A stretch of DNA of 64,000 bases, taken from NCBI GenBank assembly GCA_017860615.1, contig JAGDMU010000001.1:1-64000 (forward strand). Direction: 5' to 3'. The position numbers and the translations under genes are program-made. Shown here piece after piece: positions 1 through 10,731 of this stretch (position 1 is its first letter; every line of letters starts with the position of its first letter). Below the pieces are notes generated by a model. The model saw only the letters and a program-made list of their open reading frames with translations, ran no database searches and was not told where the DNA came from. Source of the DNA: Pseudomonadota bacterium (GTDB lineage: Bacteria; Campylobacterota; Campylobacteria; Campylobacterales; Sulfurospirillaceae).

Positions 1-67
1 CTATTTTTATTTTAAGATAACAAAAAAGAAGATACAATAGGTTTTTTTAACACAAAGGATAGAGTGA

Positions 68-715
68 ATGAAGATAGCAAATGTTCTTATTGTGGCGTCA
101 TTGGTGGCTTTTATGAGCGGTTGTGCCTCTAAAGAGAAAGAGGTTTTCAATATGCCAGCAACCTATTGGTATGAGCAAATCGCCAAAGAGATTAAAAGTC
201 AAGATTTAGAAAAAGCAGACTCGTTTTACACCTCATTAGCCAGTGAGCATATCGAATCGCCACTTTTGCCCGATGCAATGATGATGCTTGCCAATGCACA
301 TATTCAAGATGAAGAGTATCTATTGGCAAATTTTTACCTTGATGAGTACCTTAAACGTTATGGTAATAAAGCCAATGCAGATCATGTTCGTTATATGAAA
401 ATCAAAGCAAACTACGAAGCATTCCCAAATCCGAATAGAAACCAACAACTTCTGATTGATACGATTGCTCAAACCAAAGATTTTCTAGCGCGTTATCCTG
501 ATTCAAAATTTCGACCTTTAGCAGAGACCGTTTTGGTACGTTTGGAACTAGGTGAGTACTTCTTAGATGAAAATATCAAAGATCTTTATACTCGTGTTGA
601 TAAACCAGAAGCTGCAAAATCTTATGAAGAAAAACTCAAAAAATCTTCTCTAGGTGAAGCTAAAATCATAGAGCCAAGCATCCCTTGGTATCGTTCTTGG
701 TTTGAAAAACAGTAA
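68..715 (+). CDS. bamD: Outer membrane assembly lipoprotein BamD
   Basis: This is the lipoprotein partner of BamA in folding beta-barrel proteins into the outer membrane. The N-terminus is a lipoprotein signal with lipobox MSGC followed by Ala-Ser, so Cys19 would be lipidated. The rest (about residues 30-190) is helical with tetratricopeptide-like pairs, for example around DAMMMLANAHIQDEEYLLAN. At 215 residues it is a little shorter than E. coli BamD (about 245), as is usual in this phylum. The start has an AAGGATAGAG ribosome site and a TACAAT-like -10 upstream. Its position before lon matches the order I recall in Campylobacter. Family assignment is from sequence reading only. Confidence 0.87.
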   Translation: MKIANVLIVASLVAFMSGCASKEKEVFNMPATYWYEQIAKEIKSQDLEKADSFYTSLASEHIESPLLPDAMMMLANAHIQDEEYLLANFYLDEYLKRYGNKANADHVRYMKIKANYEAFPNPNRNQQLLIDTIAQTKDFLARYPDSKFRPLAETVLVRLELGEYFLDENIKDLYTRVDKPEAAKSYEEKLKKSSLGEAKIIEPSIPWYRSWFEKQ

Positions 716-761
716 GCTCTATAACTTTTTATTTACTTCTTTACTATACAATCTAATTATC

Positions 762-784
762 GCATAAGAGCTTGGCTCTTATGC
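762..784. terminator. Hairpin between bamD and lon
   Basis: GCATAAGAGC and GCTCTTATGC form a perfect 10-bp stem around a TTG loop, 46 bases after the bamD stop. There is no T-run after it, so it may be a weak terminator or part of the lon leader. Confidence 0.5.
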
Positions 785-833
785 CCTTACCTGTAAAATA
801 TACAAAAAAAAGATAAACAACGGAGATTGAGCA

Positions 834-3257
834 ATGAAACTCAGCGACTATACCGCGTTTCCTGCGGACATACCCATTGTCGTAGAAGACAATCTATTTT
901 TATACCCTTTTATGATTTCCCCTCTTTTCTTAACCGATGAAGAGAATATTCGCGCAGCCAATGATGCACTAGATCATAATTCTTTGGTTATGGTCTGTAC
1001 CGCAAAAGTAGGCAATGAACATGGACGAGATTTTAATGCCATTTATCCAGCGGGAGTTATTGGTTCAATTATGCGTAAAGTAGACCTTCCTGATGGTAGG
1101 GTCAAAATTCTTTTCCAAGGAATGCAAAAAGGAAAAATTTTAAAAGAGCTTTCAACGACACCATTGCGTGCAACGATTGATCTTATCCCAACGCATCACT
1201 CTGAACCGATGAAAGTGGAAGCAACCTTAGCAGTATTGCGTGAAAAAATTGCACAGCTCTCATCTCTTGGCGGTCAATTTCCGCCTGATCTTATTAAAAC
1301 TATTGAAGATAATAGTGATATTCATCGTATCACTGATCTTGTGGCAAGCAGTATGAAGCTCAAAAAAGAGCAAGCGTATAAACTTTTTGTGGAAGCTGAT
1401 GATGAGACAAGACTTTTACAGCTCATTGATTATGTGATCGAAGAGATTGAGTCGAGTCGTCTTAAAAAAGAGATTAAAACGAAAGTCCATTCACAAATTG
1501 AAAAAGTGAATAAAGAGTATTTTCTCAAAGAACAGCTTAAACAGATTCAAAAAGAGCTAGGAACGGATAACCAAAGAGAAGAAGAGATCGAAGAGTATCG
1601 TAAAAAGCTTGAAGCTAAAAAAGAGTACATGGATGAAGATGCGTACAAAGAGATCAAAAAGCAGATTGATAAACTCTCTCGTATGCATCCAGACTCTGCG
1701 GATGCCAATTTGATTCAGAGTTATCTTGACTGGGTAATTGAGATTCCTTTTGGTAAAGCAGCCAAGAAAAATCTTGATGTTTTAGAAGTTAAATCACAAC
1801 TCGATAAAGATCATTATTCGCTTGAAAAGCCAAAAGAACGTATTGAAGAATTTTTTGCGGTGCGTGAACTTCTCTCAAAACGTGGTATTGCCGATAAATC
1901 AGCCAATGGTGCAATTCTCTGTTTTGCGGGCCCTCCAGGTGTAGGTAAAACCTCTCTTGCAAATTCGATTGCAAAAGCCCTTAAGCGTAAGCTTGTACGG
2001 ATCGCTTTGGGTGGACTTGAAGATGTCAATGAGCTAAGAGGTCACAGAAGAACCTATATTGGGGCGATGCCAGGGCGTATTGTTCAAGGCATTATCGAAG
2101 CGGGAGAGATGAATCCTGTGGTTGTTCTTGATGAAATTGATAAAGTCGCACGTAGTTTTAGAGGCGATCCTACAGCAGTTCTTTTGGAAGTACTTGATCC
2201 TGAGCAAAATAACAAGTTTAGAGACTATTACTTAAACTTCAACATTGATCTCAGCAAGGTTATTTTCATTGCAACAGCGAATGAAGTAGGCTCTATTCCA
2301 GCACCACTTCGAGATAGAATGGAGTTCATTTTTGTAAATTCCTATACACCACAAGAAAAATATGAGATTGCGAAGAAGTATTTAATTCCTCAAGAGCTTA
2401 AAAAGCATGGCCTTAAAAATAGTGAAGTGAATATCTCAAAGCCTACATTACAGTTGATTATCTCAAATTACACGAGAGAATCAGGGGTGAGAAATTTACG
2501 TCGTCGTATTGCAGACATTTTGAGAAAAGTTGCGAAACAGCTTTTGATGGATTCTTCCATTGATAAAGTGAGTATTTCACATACCAATCTTAAAGAGTAT
2601 CTGCCTAAAACTGTTTTTGAGATCGATGAAGTCGATAAAGAAAATAGTGTAGGTATTGTTAATGGCTTAGCATGGACAAGTGTAGGTGGCGACGTGCTTA
2701 AAGTTGAAGCGATTCGCATTCAAGGTAAAGGTGGCATTCAAATCACAGGCTCTCTCGGTGATGTTATGAAAGAGTCAGCCAAAATTGCGCTTAGTGTTGT
2801 CAAAGTCTTAATAGATAGCAAAAAGATCGACGTACCACTCTCCATCATTCCCACATCAGGGCTCGATAAAGAAGAGTGTGCAAAAGCAGTGGAACCAAGT
2901 GATGTTTACAGACGTTATGACCTTCACATTCACGTGCCAGAGGGTGCTACCCCCAAAGATGGTCCAAGTGCAGGTATAACGATGGCAACAGCGATTGCTT
3001 CGATACTTTGCGACAAAAAAGTCAAAAGTGATCTTGCAATGACGGGTGAGTTGACCTTAACGGGTAAAGTTCTTCCTATTGGTGGGCTTAAAGAAAAATT
3101 GATTGCAGCATACAAAGCGAAAATCAAAACAGCGTTAATTCCTAAGAAAAACTATGAAAAAGATTTGGATGAGATTCCTGATGAAGTCAAAGAGAAGATG
3201 AAAATCATCCCAGTGTCTCGTGTAGAAGAAGTATTAGAGTATGCGTTGGTGAAGTAA
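834..3257 (+). CDS. lon: ATP-dependent protease Lon (endopeptidase La)
   Basis: Cytoplasmic AAA+ serine protease that degrades misfolded and regulatory proteins. An N-terminal substrate domain covers about residues 10-200, followed by a coiled-coil linker to about 310. The ATPase module has Walker [10 protein letters not shown] near residue 366 and Walker [10 protein letters not shown] near 430. The C-terminal protease domain carries the catalytic serine in PKDGPSAG near residue 712 and the lysine in GGLKEK near 753, so the Ser-Lys dyad is intact. Its 807 residues are the normal length. The start follows CGGAGATTGAGC. No CIRCE or HAIR-type heat-shock operator was seen upstream. Confidence 0.97.
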   Translation: MKLSDYTAFPADIPIVVEDNLFLYPFMISPLFLTDEENIRAANDALDHNSLVMVCTAKVGNEHGRDFNAIYPAGVIGSIMRKVDLPDGRVKILFQGMQKGKILKELSTTPLRATIDLIPTHHSEPMKVEATLAVLREKIAQLSSLGGQFPPDLIKTIEDNSDIHRITDLVASSMKLKKEQAYKLFVEADDETRLLQLIDYVIEEIESSRLKKEIKTKVHSQIEKVNKEYFLKEQLKQIQKELGTDNQREEEIEEYRKKLEAKKEYMDEDAYKEIKKQIDKLSRMHPDSADANLIQSYLDWVIEIPFGKAAKKNLDVLEVKSQLDKDHYSLEKPKERIEEFFAVRELLSKRGIADKSANGAILCFAGPPGVGKTSLANSIAKALKRKLVRIALGGLEDVNELRGHRRTYIGAMPGRIVQGIIEAGEMNPVVVLDEIDKVARSFRGDPTAVLLEVLDPEQNNKFRDYYLNFNIDLSKVIFIATANEVGSIPAPLRDRMEFIFVNSYTPQEKYEIAKKYLIPQELKKHGLKNSEVNISKPTLQLIISNYTRESGVRNLRRRIADILRKVAKQLLMDSSIDKVSISHTNLKEYLPKTVFEIDEVDKENSVGIVNGLAWTSVGGDVLKVEAIRIQGKGGIQITGSLGDVMKESAKIALSVVKVLIDSKKIDVPLSIIPTSGLDKEECAKAVEPSDVYRRYDLHIHVPEGATPKDGPSAGITMATAIASILCDKKVKSDLAMTGELTLTGKVLPIGGLKEKLIAAYKAKIKTALIPKKNYEKDLDEIPDEVKEKMKIIPVSRVEEVLEYALVK

Positions 3258-3265
3258 GAAAGAGG

Positions 3266-3291
3266 AAGCTAGATGGGAGACCATCTAGCTT
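3266..3291 (-). terminator. Terminator hairpin between lon and rpsR
   Basis: An 11-bp perfect stem (AAGCTAGATGG with CCATCTAGCTT) closes on a GAGA loop. It lies between the convergent stops of lon and rpsR. On the minus strand it is followed by CCTCTTTCTT, so it most likely ends the rpsF-ssb-rpsR transcript and may also stop lon. Confidence 0.65.
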
Positions 3292-3299
3292 GATAAAGG

Positions 3300-3566
3300 C
3301 TATTGTTGTAATTGCTCGAAAGGCACAGCGACAACTTTTTGAGTGTCGATGATGTATGGGATAACTGCTGTAGCACGCGCGCGTTTGATCGCTAGTTCTA
3401 CCATCTCTTGATGTCTTTTGCAGTTACCAGTTAAACGACGAGGCATAATTTTGTATCTCTCAGAAAGAGAGTGTCTCAAAATTTTTGCATCTTTATAGTC
3501 AACATATTCTACTTTTGCTTCACAGTATTTGCAGTATTTACGTGCAAATTTTCTTTTCTCTGCCAT
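3300..3566 (-). CDS. rpsR: 30S ribosomal protein S18
   Basis: Small-subunit protein that pairs with S6 on the platform of the 30S subunit. The 88 residues contain the S18 core with [11 protein letters not shown]. Cysteines in KYCKYC plus the one in GNCKRH fit the zinc-binding form of S18. It is the last gene of rpsF-ssb-rpsR, 18 bases after ssb, and is followed by a hairpin. Confidence 0.96.
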   Translation of the reverse strand: MAEKRKFARKYCKYCEAKVEYVDYKDAKILRHSLSERYKIMPRRLTGNCKRHQEMVELAIKRARATAVIPYIIDTQKVVAVPFEQLQQ

Positions 3567-3584
3567 TTTTTATCCTTTTATGTA

Positions 3585-4097
3585 CTAAAACGGTATTTCA
3601 TCATCGTTAATATCGATGTCTGGAATTTCATGACCACTATATTCAGGAGTAGATTGTCTTGGATATGCAGCTGGCTTTTGTTGGTTGGAGGCATTATAAC
3701 CTACGTTTGGTGTAGCTGAAGGCTCACCATAACTTCCACCCATCTCTGCACCGCCTTCTTGTCCAGCACCACGTGAATCAATCATCTGGAGTGTTTCAAC
3801 AGTGATAGAGTGCTTAGAGCGCTTTACACCTTGTTGATCAGTCCATTGATCGAGTTTTAAACGACCCTCTACCAATACTTTTTTGCCACGGCTAAGGTAT
3901 TGGTTAGCGATCTCTGCGGTACGTCCAAAAAAGGTGATGTCGATAAAGCATACTTCTTCACCTTGGCTTCCATCTTGCTTTTTGAAGCGACGATTGGTCG
4001 CAAGTCCAGTGGTACAAACTGCGCCACCATTGGGTAGATAACGAAGTTCGCAATCACGTGTGAGGTTACCAAGCATAATTACTCTATTGAACATCAT
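3585..4097 (-). CDS. ssb: Single-stranded DNA-binding protein
   Basis: Binds and protects single-stranded DNA in replication and repair and recruits partner proteins by its tail. Residues 1-110 are the OB fold, starting with FNRVIMLGNLTRD. A flexible Gly/Gln/Ser/Pro-rich linker leads to an acidic tip ending DDEIPF, the canonical partner-binding peptide. It sits between rpsF and rpsR, 10 bases after rpsF, the usual bacterial arrangement. Either of two adjacent ATGs could be the start. Confidence 0.96.
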   Translation of the reverse strand: MMFNRVIMLGNLTRDCELRYLPNGGAVCTTGLATNRRFKKQDGSQGEEVCFIDITFFGRTAEIANQYLSRGKKVLVEGRLKLDQWTDQQGVKRSKHSITVETLQMIDSRGAGQEGGAEMGGSYGEPSATPNVGYNASNQQKPAAYPRQSTPEYSGHEIPDIDINDDEIPF

Positions 4098-4107
4098 GGC
4101 TCCTTAA

Positions 4108-4515
4108 TTAAGCTTCAGTTGTAACAGTTTGCTCTTCTGCAATCTCTTTAGATTCAACAGCAGCAACAGGTGCATCACTTTTTTTAGTGATTTTCTCAAC
4201 TTGTTTGTTCCAGAATCTAAGTTCTTTTTGATTTTCAAATTTAACAGTCATAAAGCGAATAAACTCTTCAGAAATTCTGATAAGTCTCTCAACTTCAGCA
4301 ATAGCAGCTGTAGGAGCAGTAAAGTAGAATACTACGTATGTTCCACGTTCAAATTTATCGATTTGATACGCAAGTTTGCGTGTACCCATCTCAAGTGTTG
4401 CAGTGATCACTGCACCGTTTTTCTCTAAAATTTCTTTTAGATAAGTTAGTTTTGCTTGTAGTTCTTCTACGGTTAATGTAGGTTTTACTACAACAAGCAA
4501 CTCATAATGTCGCAT
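4108..4515 (-). CDS. rpsF: 30S ribosomal protein S6
   Basis: Small-subunit protein that forms a heterodimer with S18. The N-terminus [14 protein letters not shown] and the segment GTRKLAYQI are typical. The C-terminal 30 residues are an acidic Ala/Glu/Val-rich extension (135 residues in total, longer than the minimal S6 of about 95-100), which is common in this family. It heads the operon with ssb and rpsR and has a GAAGGAGAAACG ribosome site. Confidence 0.95.
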   Translation of the reverse strand: MRHYELLVVVKPTLTVEELQAKLTYLKEILEKNGAVITATLEMGTRKLAYQIDKFERGTYVVFYFTAPTAAIAEVERLIRISEEFIRFMTVKFENQKELRFWNKQVEKITKKSDAPVAAVESKEIAEEQTVTTEA

Positions 4516-4538
4516 CGTTTCTCCTTCTGGATTTCACC

Positions 4539-4556
4539 CAAATAGATTAGTATTTG
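4539..4556 (-). promoter_or_regulatory. Leader hairpin before rpsF
   Basis: CAAATA and TATTTG pair around a 6-base loop in the 5' leader of rpsF. In other bacteria the S6:S18 complex binds an rpsF leader structure, but the diagnostic CCG bulge of that element was not recognised here, so a regulatory role is only a possibility. Confidence 0.3.
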
Positions 4557-4583
4557 AGTAAGGATTTTTTAGAATAGGCGTGG

Positions 4584-4589
4584 ATTATA
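4584..4589 (-). promoter_or_regulatory. Probable -10 box of the rpsF operon
   Basis: A perfect TATAAT on the minus strand, about 69 bases before the rpsF start codon. As is usual in this phylum, no clear -35 box is visible. Confidence 0.5.
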
Positions 4590-4633
4590 CTGTAATTCAC
4601 CTTATTCGTTTCTTATTTGTGGGTTAGAAAAAA

Positions 4634-5623
4634 TTATAAAGAACTTTGAAGTTTAATGAGGCAGGAGAGAAGATAGCTTGTTTTTTCGACATTGCCTGCT
4701 TTTTTAAGACGGTATTCTGCATCAATAAGTTGATTAGAAAGCTTGTGATATGTTGCTAAATCAATCTTTATTGAGTGCTGTGAGCGCTGAGCGGCAAGTT
4801 GAGGAGGAAGAGGGTACCCCAGAATGGCTTTGGCATCAAATGAGCCATGTAGCTTAATATAGGCATGAAATAAAAAGAGCTGTGTTACGTGCGCTTGAAT
4901 AGCATTGATAATGCGAATCTCCTCAACACCATCACCTTCGATGAGCCGTTCAAACTCCTCTTTAATATCTTTTTTTTCAAGAAGTTTGGTGATGAAATGA
5001 TCCATTGAAACACTGCCAAGTCCGTATACAAGGGTGTTAATATCATTGACCGTAATTTCTCTGTTTAAGACCAAAAGTTTTTCGCACTCATTAACACACA
5101 ATGAGAGATCTTCGGTGTGAATCATATAAAGATGTTGCAATGCATAGCGATCAATCGAAAGGCCAATGGAGCTTGTATGGTTTTGTAACAGTTGCATTGC
5201 TTCGTTAAATTCGGCTTTAAAGAGGCGCACAAAGGCACCATTGTTTTGCTTATCGAAGAGTTTGGTAAGTGGGGTTGCTTTTTTGTCTTCTCCAAAATAT
5301 TGGTAGATAAAATAGCTAGAATCATTCTTGGCACAAAGCCCAACGAGTGTTTCAATCTCTTTGGTAGGAATGGTTTTATCGGTTTTAACGATCAAGATAT
5401 TTCGATCACCAAAGAGGGACGATTGTGAGAGAAAATTTTTAGCAGAACTGAAGTTATACTCATCAAAATACATCATCACTTTCTCTTCACTCTCCGCCTT
5501 TAAAAGAGCCAAGAGTTGTTGTGAAAGGACGTTGTTTTGGTAAGCACATGCGCCGTATAAAAGTGTTGATTTTGGGGCTTTATTCGCTTTTAAAAGTCCT
5601 TCAAATTCTCTTTTATACATCAA
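4634..5623 (-). CDS. holA: DNA polymerase III subunit delta
   Basis: Clamp-loader subunit that opens the beta sliding clamp. The 329-residue protein has the delta layout: an N-terminal ATPase-like fold without a functional Walker A (LLYGACAYQNN in its place), a middle helical region and a C-terminal collar with a HAYIKLHG-like segment. It overlaps the end of rnr by 11 bases, so translation is coupled. Sequence conservation in holA is low; the call rests on length, fold pattern and context. Confidence 0.8.
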   Translation of the reverse strand: MMYKREFEGLLKANKAPKSTLLYGACAYQNNVLSQQLLALLKAESEEKVMMYFDEYNFSSAKNFLSQSSLFGDRNILIVKTDKTIPTKEIETLVGLCAKNDSSYFIYQYFGEDKKATPLTKLFDKQNNGAFVRLFKAEFNEAMQLLQNHTSSIGLSIDRYALQHLYMIHTEDLSLCVNECEKLLVLNREITVNDINTLVYGLGSVSMDHFITKLLEKKDIKEEFERLIEGDGVEEIRIINAIQAHVTQLFLFHAYIKLHGSFDAKAILGYPLPPQLAAQRSQHSIKIDLATYHKLSNQLIDAEYRLKKAGNVEKTSYLLSCLIKLQSSL

Positions 5624-7559
5624 AACTCCTGGTCACTCGTGCGTAAATTCTAGCGGTTGCTATGTTGCTTTCAACAATTTTAACTTCAATGCGTTGCAGT
5701 AAATGGACATCATTGTCGAGTAAAAAGATACGAGCACCCTTAAGTTCATCGTCTAATTTTGCAATAGGATTTTGTTCGGTTTCAACAACGATCGCTTTAA
5801 AATTATCGCCTGTACGCAATGCCATATAACGTGCAAATTTACGATCCATAAAATCCCACGCAACTTTGTCGCTCTCACGCTCTAAATTACTTATTTTTTC
5901 ACACAGTGGTGCAATGTCTTTGAGTAAGAATGTCAGCTTTTTCTCATCGTTTGCCATCTTCGCTTTTAAAAGACGGTGCAGTGTGAGGTCACTGTAACGA
6001 CGAATTGGAGAGGTGAAATGCGTATAAATGTCAAAACCAAGTCCAAAATGCCCTTTGTTTTCAGGTTCGTAAATCGCCTTTTTTTGGCTTTTAATGATAA
6101 GTTTATCGACTTCCTCACGAAGTCCTAAGACATCGGCTTTAGCTTGAATCCCTTGAATCATTTTGGGAATATCCGCGCTTAGTTTGGCGTTGATTCCAAT
6201 GAGGGCTAGATCGTTTAAAAGCATCTCCATGCGCTCATAGGAAGGGCTTTCATGGGTTCTAAAGATACCAAAGCCTAGCTTCTTTGCTGCGGCTTTATTG
6301 GCTAAAAGCATACAATCTTCAATCAAACCATGCGAAGGTGTCTCTTCTTCTACGGTGGTTGAGACTAAATTTTGGTTTTCATCAACCCTCATTCTCACTT
6401 CAGAAGAGCGAAAAGAGAAAGCATTTTCCAGTCTCATGTCACGAAGCTTTTGGGTAAGAGAATACAGAGGTAAAAGGTACTCTAAGATCGTTTTATCTGC
6501 GGCATCAGCATCGTCTGTTTTACCTTGTAAAAAAAGATCAATTTTCTCGTAAGTATAGCGTTTAGAAGAGTGAATAATACTCTCAAAAAGCTCCTCTTTA
6601 AGAGGTTTACAGGTAAGAGGATCAAGCGTAATTTTAAAGGTATACGCAAGGCGGTCTACATTGGGTTTGAGAGAACAGATATTTTCACTTAAAGAGCGTG
6701 GAAGCATCGGAATCGATTTGTGTGGGAAGTAGATCGAAAAGCCACGTTCTACTGCCTCTTTGTCAATAGGTCCCATCGGATACACATACTCAGTGACATC
6801 GGCAATAGCAACGTAAAGGGTGTGTTTAGCTACATCAAAGTAGATTGCATCATCAAAGTCTTTAGCATCGACTGGGTCAATGGTACAAAAAGGTAAATGC
6901 GTAAGATCTACACGATGTGGATAGTATGATTTGTCTACAAAGTCACCATGGCTTTTCGCTTCGCTCTCAGCTTCTTTGCTAAAAAATTCTTTTTTATCAA
7001 AGAGAGCCAAAGAGATTTTTTCATCGACCAGAGGATCATTTAAGACACCTAAAACTTCTTCGATAGCATTGGTAATATTGTCGATTTTTAAAACACTTCC
7101 TAACGGGAGCTGTTTAAGCGACTTCTGACTGGCTGTAATGTCAAACAAAGATTCATTTTTGACATTACAACCAACCACTTTGCCTTTACTCATTTTAGTG
7201 TAGACAATGCTTTTTGCAAAAGCGCGCTGTGCAATATAGACAACAACAGCTTTAGCCCGTCCACCTCGTTTGTTGGTGACACGTTTGGCTATGACTAAAT
7301 CACCACGCATAGCACCATGTAAGCCTGAAGCTTCAACAATAAGGTCTTTCGATCGTGAGGGTTCTAAGGAACTTAAATAGCCTGTTCCACTAAAGGCAAC
7401 ATCCATTTTTCCCACGGTATGCGAAGCATCGAGCACATAAAAGTCTTTTTTAGGAAGAAGAATTCCAAGTTGAACAAGCGTTTTAACATGGGGAAGAAAA
7501 GGAGCAGGCACATCAGCTTGTGCAACCCCTTCTTTAAGGCTGAGAAGAAAATTTTTCAC
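5613..7559 (-). CDS. rnr: Ribonuclease R (RNB-family 3'-5' exoribonuclease)
   Basis: Processive RNA-degrading enzyme. The RNB catalytic domain (about residues 225-550) contains FCTIDPVDAKDFDDAIYF, with the clustered Asp residues that bind the metal ions, and YTHFTSPIRRYSDLTLHR. N-terminal cold-shock-like OB folds precede it. At 648 residues it is shorter than E. coli RNase R (about 813) and ends soon after the RNB domain, with a reduced S1 region, as in Helicobacter and Campylobacter. It overlaps the HDOD gene by 4 bases and holA by 11. Confidence 0.93.
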   Translation of the reverse strand: MKNFLLSLKEGVAQADVPAPFLPHVKTLVQLGILLPKKDFYVLDASHTVGKMDVAFSGTGYLSSLEPSRSKDLIVEASGLHGAMRGDLVIAKRVTNKRGGRAKAVVVYIAQRAFAKSIVYTKMSKGKVVGCNVKNESLFDITASQKSLKQLPLGSVLKIDNITNAIEEVLGVLNDPLVDEKISLALFDKKEFFSKEAESEAKSHGDFVDKSYYPHRVDLTHLPFCTIDPVDAKDFDDAIYFDVAKHTLYVAIADVTEYVYPMGPIDKEAVERGFSIYFPHKSIPMLPRSLSENICSLKPNVDRLAYTFKITLDPLTCKPLKEELFESIIHSSKRYTYEKIDLFLQGKTDDADAADKTILEYLLPLYSLTQKLRDMRLENAFSFRSSEVRMRVDENQNLVSTTVEEETPSHGLIEDCMLLANKAAAKKLGFGIFRTHESPSYERMEMLLNDLALIGINAKLSADIPKMIQGIQAKADVLGLREEVDKLIIKSQKKAIYEPENKGHFGLGFDIYTHFTSPIRRYSDLTLHRLLKAKMANDEKKLTFLLKDIAPLCEKISNLERESDKVAWDFMDRKFARYMALRTGDNFKAIVVETEQNPIAKLDDELKGARIFLLDNDVHLLQRIEVKIVESNIATARIYARVTRSFDV

Positions 7560-8368
7560 TGTCTGAATTGCTCGATTGTTTGTAAAAATGGCTCATGCGT
7601 TAAGCCGTATTCATCTAAAAGTTTTAGTGAACGAGCAATCGAAGCATCATCAAGTTGTCCAAAGATGTTGATACTGTTTTTAACCACATTAAGTGCAGCA
7701 GAAAAGGCTCTAATATGTTCTTGTGCTTCAAAAGGATCGTTTGAAAATTTGATGGATTCAACAAGTTCACTCTCTAAGTTCCATTGTTCAAAGATTTTTG
7801 CTGTAATTTCTTCATTGGAAAAGCCGACATATTCTTTTTCGAGTGCTGAGAGTTCATGCGGTGTTTTAATGGAGGTCAGGGCGGCTTTAAAAGCCTCGTT
7901 TTTTTGTTGCTCAATAAGTTCATGTGCAATGATAATTTTTCCAACTTCCATCATAAAAGAAGCAGGTTGAAGTACGTCAAGCATCGCTTTGTTGACTTTG
8001 GAGTACCACTTGAACATAAACGTACTTTGAAGGGTACTAATCTCTAAAAAAGTTGCATTGGAGAGATGATAAGGATCAAGGTCAATTTTAATATTTTGTT
8101 TAATAGCACTTGAAAGAGCAAAACCACGTACGGTTGCCATACCAAATAATGAGACGGCATGAGCGATATTTTTAATCTCTCTGCTAAAGCCATACAGAGG
8201 TGAATTGGAAGATTTTAAAATATTAGCAGTGAGCATTGGATCACTCTCAACCACTTTGACAAGATCAGCTAAAGAGCTGTTTTTATCGACGCAAATACGC
8301 TGTATTTTCAATACCGTATCATCAAGAGGCGGAAGCGCTTTGATTTTTTTTAAAATATTTTCGTCCAT
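7556..8368 (-). CDS. HDOD-domain protein
   Basis: The whole protein (270 residues) is an HDOD domain, a helical relative of HD phosphohydrolases used in bacterial signalling. Segments typical of the family are LPPLDDTVLKIQ near the start, ESDPMLTANILKSSNSPLYG near residue 50 and AVSLFGMATVRGFALS near residue 85. The HD metal-binding pair is not evident, which is usual for HDOD proteins, so enzymatic activity is not expected. It is the first gene of a three-gene operon with rnr and holA, divergent from ilvC. The specific role is unknown. Confidence 0.85.
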   Translation of the reverse strand: MDENILKKIKALPPLDDTVLKIQRICVDKNSSLADLVKVVESDPMLTANILKSSNSPLYGFSREIKNIAHAVSLFGMATVRGFALSSAIKQNIKIDLDPYHLSNATFLEISTLQSTFMFKWYSKVNKAMLDVLQPASFMMEVGKIIIAHELIEQQKNEAFKAALTSIKTPHELSALEKEYVGFSNEEITAKIFEQWNLESELVESIKFSNDPFEAQEHIRAFSAALNVVKNSINIFGQLDDASIARSLKLLDEYGLTHEPFLQTIEQFRQ

Positions 8369-8506
8369 AACTGATTCCTAGTGATTTGTTTATATCCAAA
8401 TTCTATCTCGTGTTGGTTTATAGTTTCCTTTGTCCGTTGATATGTAAAGTTTTTAAGTAACTATTCTGTAAAATACCGACATTTAATATTACACGATAAG
8501 GATTGA

Positions 8507-9532
<1,026 letters not shown>

Positions 9533-9537
9533 GTTGT

Positions 9538-9563
9538 TTAGAGAGTTTTTAAGAACTCTCTAA
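9538..9563 (+). terminator. Hairpin after ilvC
   Basis: TTAGAGAGTT pairs perfectly with AACTCTCTAA around a 6-base loop, five bases after the ilvC stop. No T-run follows, so it may act as a processing or stability hairpin as much as a terminator. Confidence 0.55.
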
Positions 9564-9569
9564 TAACAC

Positions 9570-9640
9570 GTCAAAGGAGCAAAGCTCCCTTGACTACGCT
9601 AACCGCTAAGGTACTAAAGCTAGTCGACTTTGTCGACAGA
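9570..9640. repeat. Cluster of two further hairpins before minD
   Basis: GTCAAAGGAGC and GCTCCCTTGAC form a hairpin around AAA (9570-9594). About 35 bases on, the self-complementary GTCGAC occurs twice around TTT, giving a second short hairpin. With the ilvC hairpin this makes three in about 100 bases. Only one copy is present in the window, so whether it is a dispersed repeat cannot be told. Confidence 0.4.
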
Positions 9641-9677
9641 ATTTAAGATTTTAATTAATTGTAAATAATGAGGTTAC

Positions 9678-10487
9678 ATGGGCATTGTTATTACCGTAAC
9701 GTCTGGCAAGGGTGGTGTTGGTAAATCAACAACCACAGCAAACTTAGCCGTAGGACTTGCAAATTTAGGCAAAAAAGTTGTTGCGATTGACTTCGACATA
9801 GGTCTTAGAAATCTCGACATGATCTTAGGACTCGAAAATCGCATTGTGTACGATGTGGTTGATGTCATGGAAGGTCGTTGTAATCTTGCACAAGCTCTTA
9901 TAAATGACAAAAAGTCTAAAACACTCTATTTTTTACCTGCAAGTCAGACCAAAGATAAAGATATTTTGAATAAAGATAAAGTCAAAGCGTTGATTGAAAA
10001 TCTCAAAGAGAGTTTTGACATCGTTATGATCGATTCACCTGCGGGTATTGAAAGTGGATTTGAACACTCTATTTTCCTAGCAGATCGTGCACTCATTGTT
10101 TCGACTCCTGATGTGAGTTCTGTTCGTGATGCGGATCGCGTTATCGGTATCATTGATGCGAAGAGTGAGCGCGCTAAAAATGGTTTAGAAGTTGAAAAGC
10201 ATATTATTATTAACCGAATCAAGCCAGAGATGGTAGAAGCTGGCAATATGCTCAGCGTTGAAGATGTTTTAAGTATTTTGGCACTTCCTCTCATTGGTAT
10301 TGTTCCAGATGATGAAGATATTATTACATCAACCAATACAGGCTCACCGATTGTCAACAAAGACAAATCGCTTTCAGCGGAAGCGTATCGCAATATTGCA
10401 CGTCGCATTTTAGGTGAAGAGGTTGAATTTTTAGATATTAGAGCCAAGAAAGGACTTATGGCGACCCTGAAAGGAATCTTCAAATGA
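9678..10487 (+). CDS. minD: Septum site-determining ATPase MinD
   Basis: Membrane-associated ATPase that, with MinE, keeps the division septum at mid-cell. The deviant Walker A motif [19 protein letters not shown] is at residues 10-28 and the switch region has DSPAGIE. The C-terminal amphipathic helix that targets the membrane ([13 protein letters not shown]) is present. It overlaps minE by 4 bases. No minC lies nearby in the window. Confidence 0.97.
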   Translation: MGIVITVTSGKGGVGKSTTTANLAVGLANLGKKVVAIDFDIGLRNLDMILGLENRIVYDVVDVMEGRCNLAQALINDKKSKTLYFLPASQTKDKDILNKDKVKALIENLKESFDIVMIDSPAGIESGFEHSIFLADRALIVSTPDVSSVRDADRVIGIIDAKSERAKNGLEVEKHIIINRIKPEMVEAGNMLSVEDVLSILALPLIGIVPDDEDIITSTNTGSPIVNKDKSLSAEAYRNIARRILGEEVEFLDIRAKKGLMATLKGIFK

Positions 10488-10723
10488 GTTTCTTTGATAG
10501 TTTTTTCGGACGCAATAAACCTACAGCAGATGTGGCAAAAAATCGTTTAAAAATTATGCTTGCACATGAGAGAGCAAGTTGTAAATTGCCTTATATGGAT
10601 GATCTTCGCAATGACTTAATTGCAGTTATTCGCAAATACACAAAAGTTGAAGATGTTAAAATTACCTCTCAAACCAATCAAAATCTTGAGTTATTAGAAG
10701 TCGAAGTCATTCTTGGAAAGTAA
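10484..10723 (+). CDS. minE: Cell division topological specificity factor MinE
   Basis: Stimulates the MinD ATPase and drives it off the membrane. The 79 residues have the N-terminal membrane-targeting and MinD-binding segment with [11 protein letters not shown], and the C-terminal topological domain ending in [12 protein letters not shown]. It overlaps minD by 4 bases (ATGA). Confidence 0.95.
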   Translation: MSFFDSFFGRNKPTADVAKNRLKIMLAHERASCKLPYMDDLRNDLIAVIRKYTKVEDVKITSQTNQNLELLEVEVILGK

Positions 10724-10731
10724 TTGCATTT

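Noticed and set aside
7419-7970. A 183-codon plus-strand ORF opposite rnr and the HDOD gene
   Set aside because: Serine- and cysteine-rich shadow of two well-supported genes, without a ribosome site.
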